Origin: Chrysophaeum taylorii
Lineage: Eukaryota > Sar > Pelagophyceae > Pelagomonadales > Pelagomonadaceae
Assembly: GCA_029834535.1 (NCBI GenBank)
Contig: JAQMWT010000523.1
Location: 347,501-411,500 of the forward strand
Reading direction: 5' to 3'
DNA: 64,000 nucleotides
A program made the translations under genes and the position numbers. Numbering within the stretch: position 1 is the stretch's first letter; each line of letters starts with the position of its first letter. Positions 61,033-64,000 of this stretch are shown piece after piece. The notes under the pieces are model-generated. The model was not told where the DNA came from. It searched no databases and was given only the letters and a program-made list of their open reading frames with translations.

Positions 61033-63119
61033 ATGGCCGTCTTCCTGCACGACGAGGCGTCGTCTCCGGCCTTCACGGCCAAGGTGAAGACCGCCGCGGG
61101 GATGCGGGCGGCCCTCGAGCACTTCGTCGCCAAGTTCGAGGAAAGGCACGGCGCGTACCGCGAGGGCGAGCTGTCGCTTCGCGACGCCGAGGGCAACGCC
61201 CTCGACGACGGCGCCTTCCGCGCCCTCGCCCCCAAGGCCGACGTCTTCGTGGTCGTCGTCGTCAGAAAAAAGAAGAAAAGTCTCAAGGCCGAGGTGTCGA
61301 GAGCGCGGGAGCTGTTGGGGGCGAAGAATTACCGCTTGGCCAGGGCGGTTCTCGAGGCGGCGCTCGTCGCGTCGCCCCTCGACGGAGACGCGAGGCTCGC
61401 CCTCGCCGAGACTCTCCTTGCTGCGGGTCACTTCGGGCCGGCAGCCTCTTTGTTCGCCGCGCTCGAGCCCGCCGAGGGCGCGGCCCTGGGGCTCGCGCGC
61501 GCCGAGGCGGGGCGCGGGCGGCACGCGGCGTGCGCGGCCGCGTGCGAGCGCGCCGGGACGACCGCGGACGTGCGCGTCTTGTACGCGACCGCGCTCCTGA
61601 ACATGGACGATGTCGAGGAGGCCTTGGCGGTGACGGAGGAGGCGCTCCGCGAGAACGAGTCGGACGCGGGGCTGGTCAGAACGTACGCCGCGTGCGCCCG
61701 GAAGCTCGGCAAGCTCGACGAGGAGCTGGGGCTTCTCCTGCGCGCGGTGGTGATCGACGCCAACGACAAAGAGTCGCGGCGCGCTCTGGGGCACGCCCTC
61801 GACGCCCCCGGAGCCGTCCCGCGCCTCGAAAAGCACGTCGGCGAGTCCGCGGCCGCGGCCGTCGCCTTCCTGGCCGCGATAGCCAAAGACCACGGCGCTT
61901 GCTGGGTTGCCGTCGACCTGTTGAGATGGGCCCTCCGCGACGCCCCGACCTCGGCCTCCTACGCCCTCAACCTCCTCCACGCCCTCGAGATCGTCGGCTG
62001 CTCGGAGGAGGCCTTGAAGGTTGGCCTCGCCGCCCTCCGAGCCCGAGACTCGCGTCTCGCGACCGCCTGCGTCGCCGCGGCCTACGATCCCCCGCCGCGC
62101 GTCGTCGTCGTCAATTTCGTCGAGGAGGAGGAGCGGCTCGACGACCTCCTCGTCACCTACACCGACGACGACCTCGACTTGTTGGCGGTCGCCTTCGCCG
62201 TCACCAAGCTCGCGTACTTGCGAGGCGACGCGTCGACCGCCGCCGCGCTCGTGAACGCCGTCGAACCCTCGCGTCGCGCCTCGCGTCAGCCCCTCCACGA
62301 GACCACCGTCCGCAACGAGCACGCCTACTACTGCTGCGTCGCGCACATCCTCTCGGTCGACGGCCGGCGCTCCCGCGGGTCCGACGACGCCATCGACGTC
62401 TATTTTTGCGGCGATTCGCACGCGCTCGCGCCCGCCTGGAAGAGATGGAAAACTCGTACTCCGTCGGGCGCCGCCGCCGCCGCCGAGGCCCGCATCGTGC
62501 CCGCCCTCGTCACCGGCCTCAAGCACTGGCACCTCCGCCCCGAATCTGAATTCTACCCGAAGCGCAACTTTTACGCCATCACGGGCGTCGACGACAGGTC
62601 CGGCCCCGATGCCATCCCGCGGAACGCCCTCGTCGTCTTCGCCCTCGGCGAAATCGACTGCCGCGAGGGCATTCTCGTCGCCGTCGAGAAGCTCCGCTAC
62701 CGCGACGTCGAGGAGGGTATCGACGCCACGATCTCCCATTTCGTGCGCGCGGCCGCCGCCGTCGTCCGTCAAAGGCAATTCAGGAAGGCCTTGGTCCACC
62801 CCGTACCCCCCGTCCTCGACGAAACGAGGCCTATTGTCCGGGCCTACAATTCCCGCCTCAAGCACCACGTCGACAACACGCCCGAGCTCACCTGGCTCGA
62901 CTTTTTCGACGGCTTCCTCACGCCCGACCACCGCACCCTCCGCGCCGATTACAAGCTCGACGGCACGTCCGTGTTTTTTTTGCCTTTCTTCTCTTTATTT
63001 CGTCTGCTTCTTTTCGCCGCAGGCATCTACACCCCCGCTACCTCGACGACCTCCTCATCCCAGCCCTCCAGCCCCACCTCCTCGGTATTACGACGACGAC
63101 GACGACGACGACGACGTAA
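61033..63119 (+). CDS. TPR protein with C-terminal SGNH-like hydrolase domain
   Basis: Exons 61033-62966 and 63023-63119 with a 56-nt intron (GTCCGTG to CGCCGCAG), 676 residues. The N-terminal ~75 residues form a small alpha/beta domain, and ~90-300 are TPR-like helical pairs (AKNYRLARAVLEAALVASPL, MDDVEEALAVTEEALRENES). The C-terminal domain has SGNH hallmarks: CGDSHAL (459-465, nucleophile Ser in GDS), GEIDCREG (about 538), and DGTHLHP (D643, H646), the catalytic Asp-His pair. The intron falls inside the Thr codon of DGTH. The spliced C-terminus LHPRYLDDLLIPALQPHLLG makes sense; the unspliced frame does not. The protein ends in nine Thr from an ACG repeat. Esterase or transferase activity is inferred; the substrate is unknown. 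Confidence 0.75.
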
Positions 63120-63245
63120 TAATGATAATAAAATCCTTTGGTTGAAAAAAAAAATTGCCCTCGATATAATCGAGAGGAGGTGTCTTCCACTACCCCCACC
63201 CTAGCCCTCTTTCAACAACCAAAGCCCCCCGAAGGGTAATTAATA

Positions 63246-64000
63246 ATGCAGTGGTACCTGGCGTGCGACCGCAACCACCAAGTCCTCGCGGCACGCCTCG
63301 AGGCGGCCCTGGAGGACGACGACTCTTCCTTGTTCGAACCGCGCGTCTTTCGCGTCGAAGACCTCCGCGGCCTGCCGGGCCGCGCCGCCGGCGGCTTGGC
63401 CGTCCAAGACTTCAAGCTCGCGTGCATCGAGTGCGATTAATCTTGTATTTTTTAAGAAAACGTTCCCGCGCAGTCGCGCCCTCGGCGAGAACCCCGAGGG
63501 TTCGTACATCGTCTGGAGCGACGCCGACGTCCAGCCGCTCGCGCCCCTTTCCGAGCTGCGGGCGGCGATCGAGCGCGAGAGTAATCGCGAAAGACGACAA
63601 ATCCGAAGACGCGCCCGAAACAGGCGCGACGCAGATGGACGTTTACGCGCAGCGCGAGTTCGAGGACGTGGGCGTGAACGTGGGGTTTCTCGTGCTCCGG
63701 GTAACCGAGACGACGCGTACGCTCTTCGCGAAGGTTCGACGAACGATGACGGAGACTCGCGCCCTCGATCAAAAGGTGCTGAACCGGATGCTCGTGGCGG
63801 GCGAGGCGACGGTCGCAAGACTCCCCTCGAGCTTCTGGGCCTCCTCGAACGCCACGGCGAGGCCAACCCTCGACTCCCTCGTCCTGCATCACGCGAACTT
63901 CGTGCCCGGGGACGCGCGAAGCGACGCGCGAGACCCGACGCCCAAGCTCGACCAGCTCGACGCCGTCGCCGCGATGCGCCGCGCCAACAACGCGCCGGTT
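63246..64000 (+). CDS. nucleotide-diphospho-sugar transferase-like protein (partial, runs off window)
   Basis: Exons 63246-63430, 63474-63580 and 63624 to the window end, joined over two 43-nt GT-AG introns; 223 codons are visible. The spliced protein reads FKLACIDRALGENPEGSYIV, then WSDADVQPL (DxD metal/nucleotide-sugar motif), ERESATQMDVYAQREFEDVG, VNVGFLVLRV, ALDQKVLNRML and LPSSFWASSN...LVLHHANFVPG. These segments, in this order, are the hallmark of the putative nucleotide-diphospho-sugar transferase family (GT-A fold). There is no obvious signal anchor before MQWYLACDRNH, so an upstream exon is possible. Confidence 0.72.

Noticed and set aside
60192-62549. 785-residue plus-strand frame across two genes
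   Set aside because: It crosses the PX-like gene antisense and an out-of-frame stretch of the TPR-SGNH gene; Arg/Ala-rich composition with no domain.

Overview
Nuclear DNA of a single-celled eukaryote, most likely a photosynthetic stramenopile (pelagophyte-like). The evidence: the genes are GC-rich and carry very short spliceosomal introns. One gene encodes a full-length flagellar outer-arm dynein heavy chain. An ATP sulfurylase begins with a signal peptide ending in AAA-FAP, the plastid-import signature of algae with red secondary plastids. Ty1/copia, LINE and Helitron elements are present, and there is no bacterial operon layout. The species assignment is inference; no rRNA or organelle marker is in the window.

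Layout. 1-1160: 5'-truncated LINE. 1182-4265: membrane RING-H2 protein with a split RING. 4765-5373: orphan gene. 5.65-6.72 kb: decayed phosphate-transporter gene. 6977-8203: plastid ATP sulfurylase. 8.4-10.4 kb: decayed gene, microsatellite and an old Helitron remnant. 10443-13574: PH/Sec5-like gene, small orphan and VMP1. 14982-31039: dynein heavy chain on the minus strand. I resolved it into 19 exons whose summed length (13,860 nt) and every phase are consistent with a 4,619-residue DNAH5/8-class protein. 31236-32534: UPF0126 membrane protein with an EF-hand between its two repeats. 32.6-34.2 kb: decayed locus. 34242-38424: PhyH-like dioxygenase and a large orphan.

38.6-48.8 kb is a transposon block. 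It holds Helitron copy A, one host gene (40323-41393), and a copia retrotransposon (41475-48799) bounded by a 5-bp target duplication. The copia 3' LTR is split by a head-to-tail pair of Helitron units (B and C). 49464-53602: TMEM245-like membrane protein, kelch protein and PDH E1-alpha. 53.6-56.3 kb: largely non-coding, with a 38-bp minisatellite. 56360-64000: hnRNP-Q/R acidic-domain triple-repeat protein, orphan, PX-like protein, TPR-SGNH protein, and the 5' part of a nucleotide-diphospho-sugar transferase-like gene that runs off the window.

The host genes are housekeeping genes without a shared pathway: flagellar motility (dynein), sulfate activation in the plastid (ATP sulfurylase), mitochondrial pyruvate oxidation (PDHA1), ER/autophagy membranes (VMP1) and exocyst-like tethering. 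Their arrangement is notable: five pairs are head-to-head with 59-214 bp between start codons, and introns of 38-66 nt are the norm. The strongest unusual signals are the Helitron dimer nested in the copia LTR, three probable GC-AG introns in the dynein gene, the RING domain interrupted by about 190 residues, and the EF-hand UPF0126 fusion.
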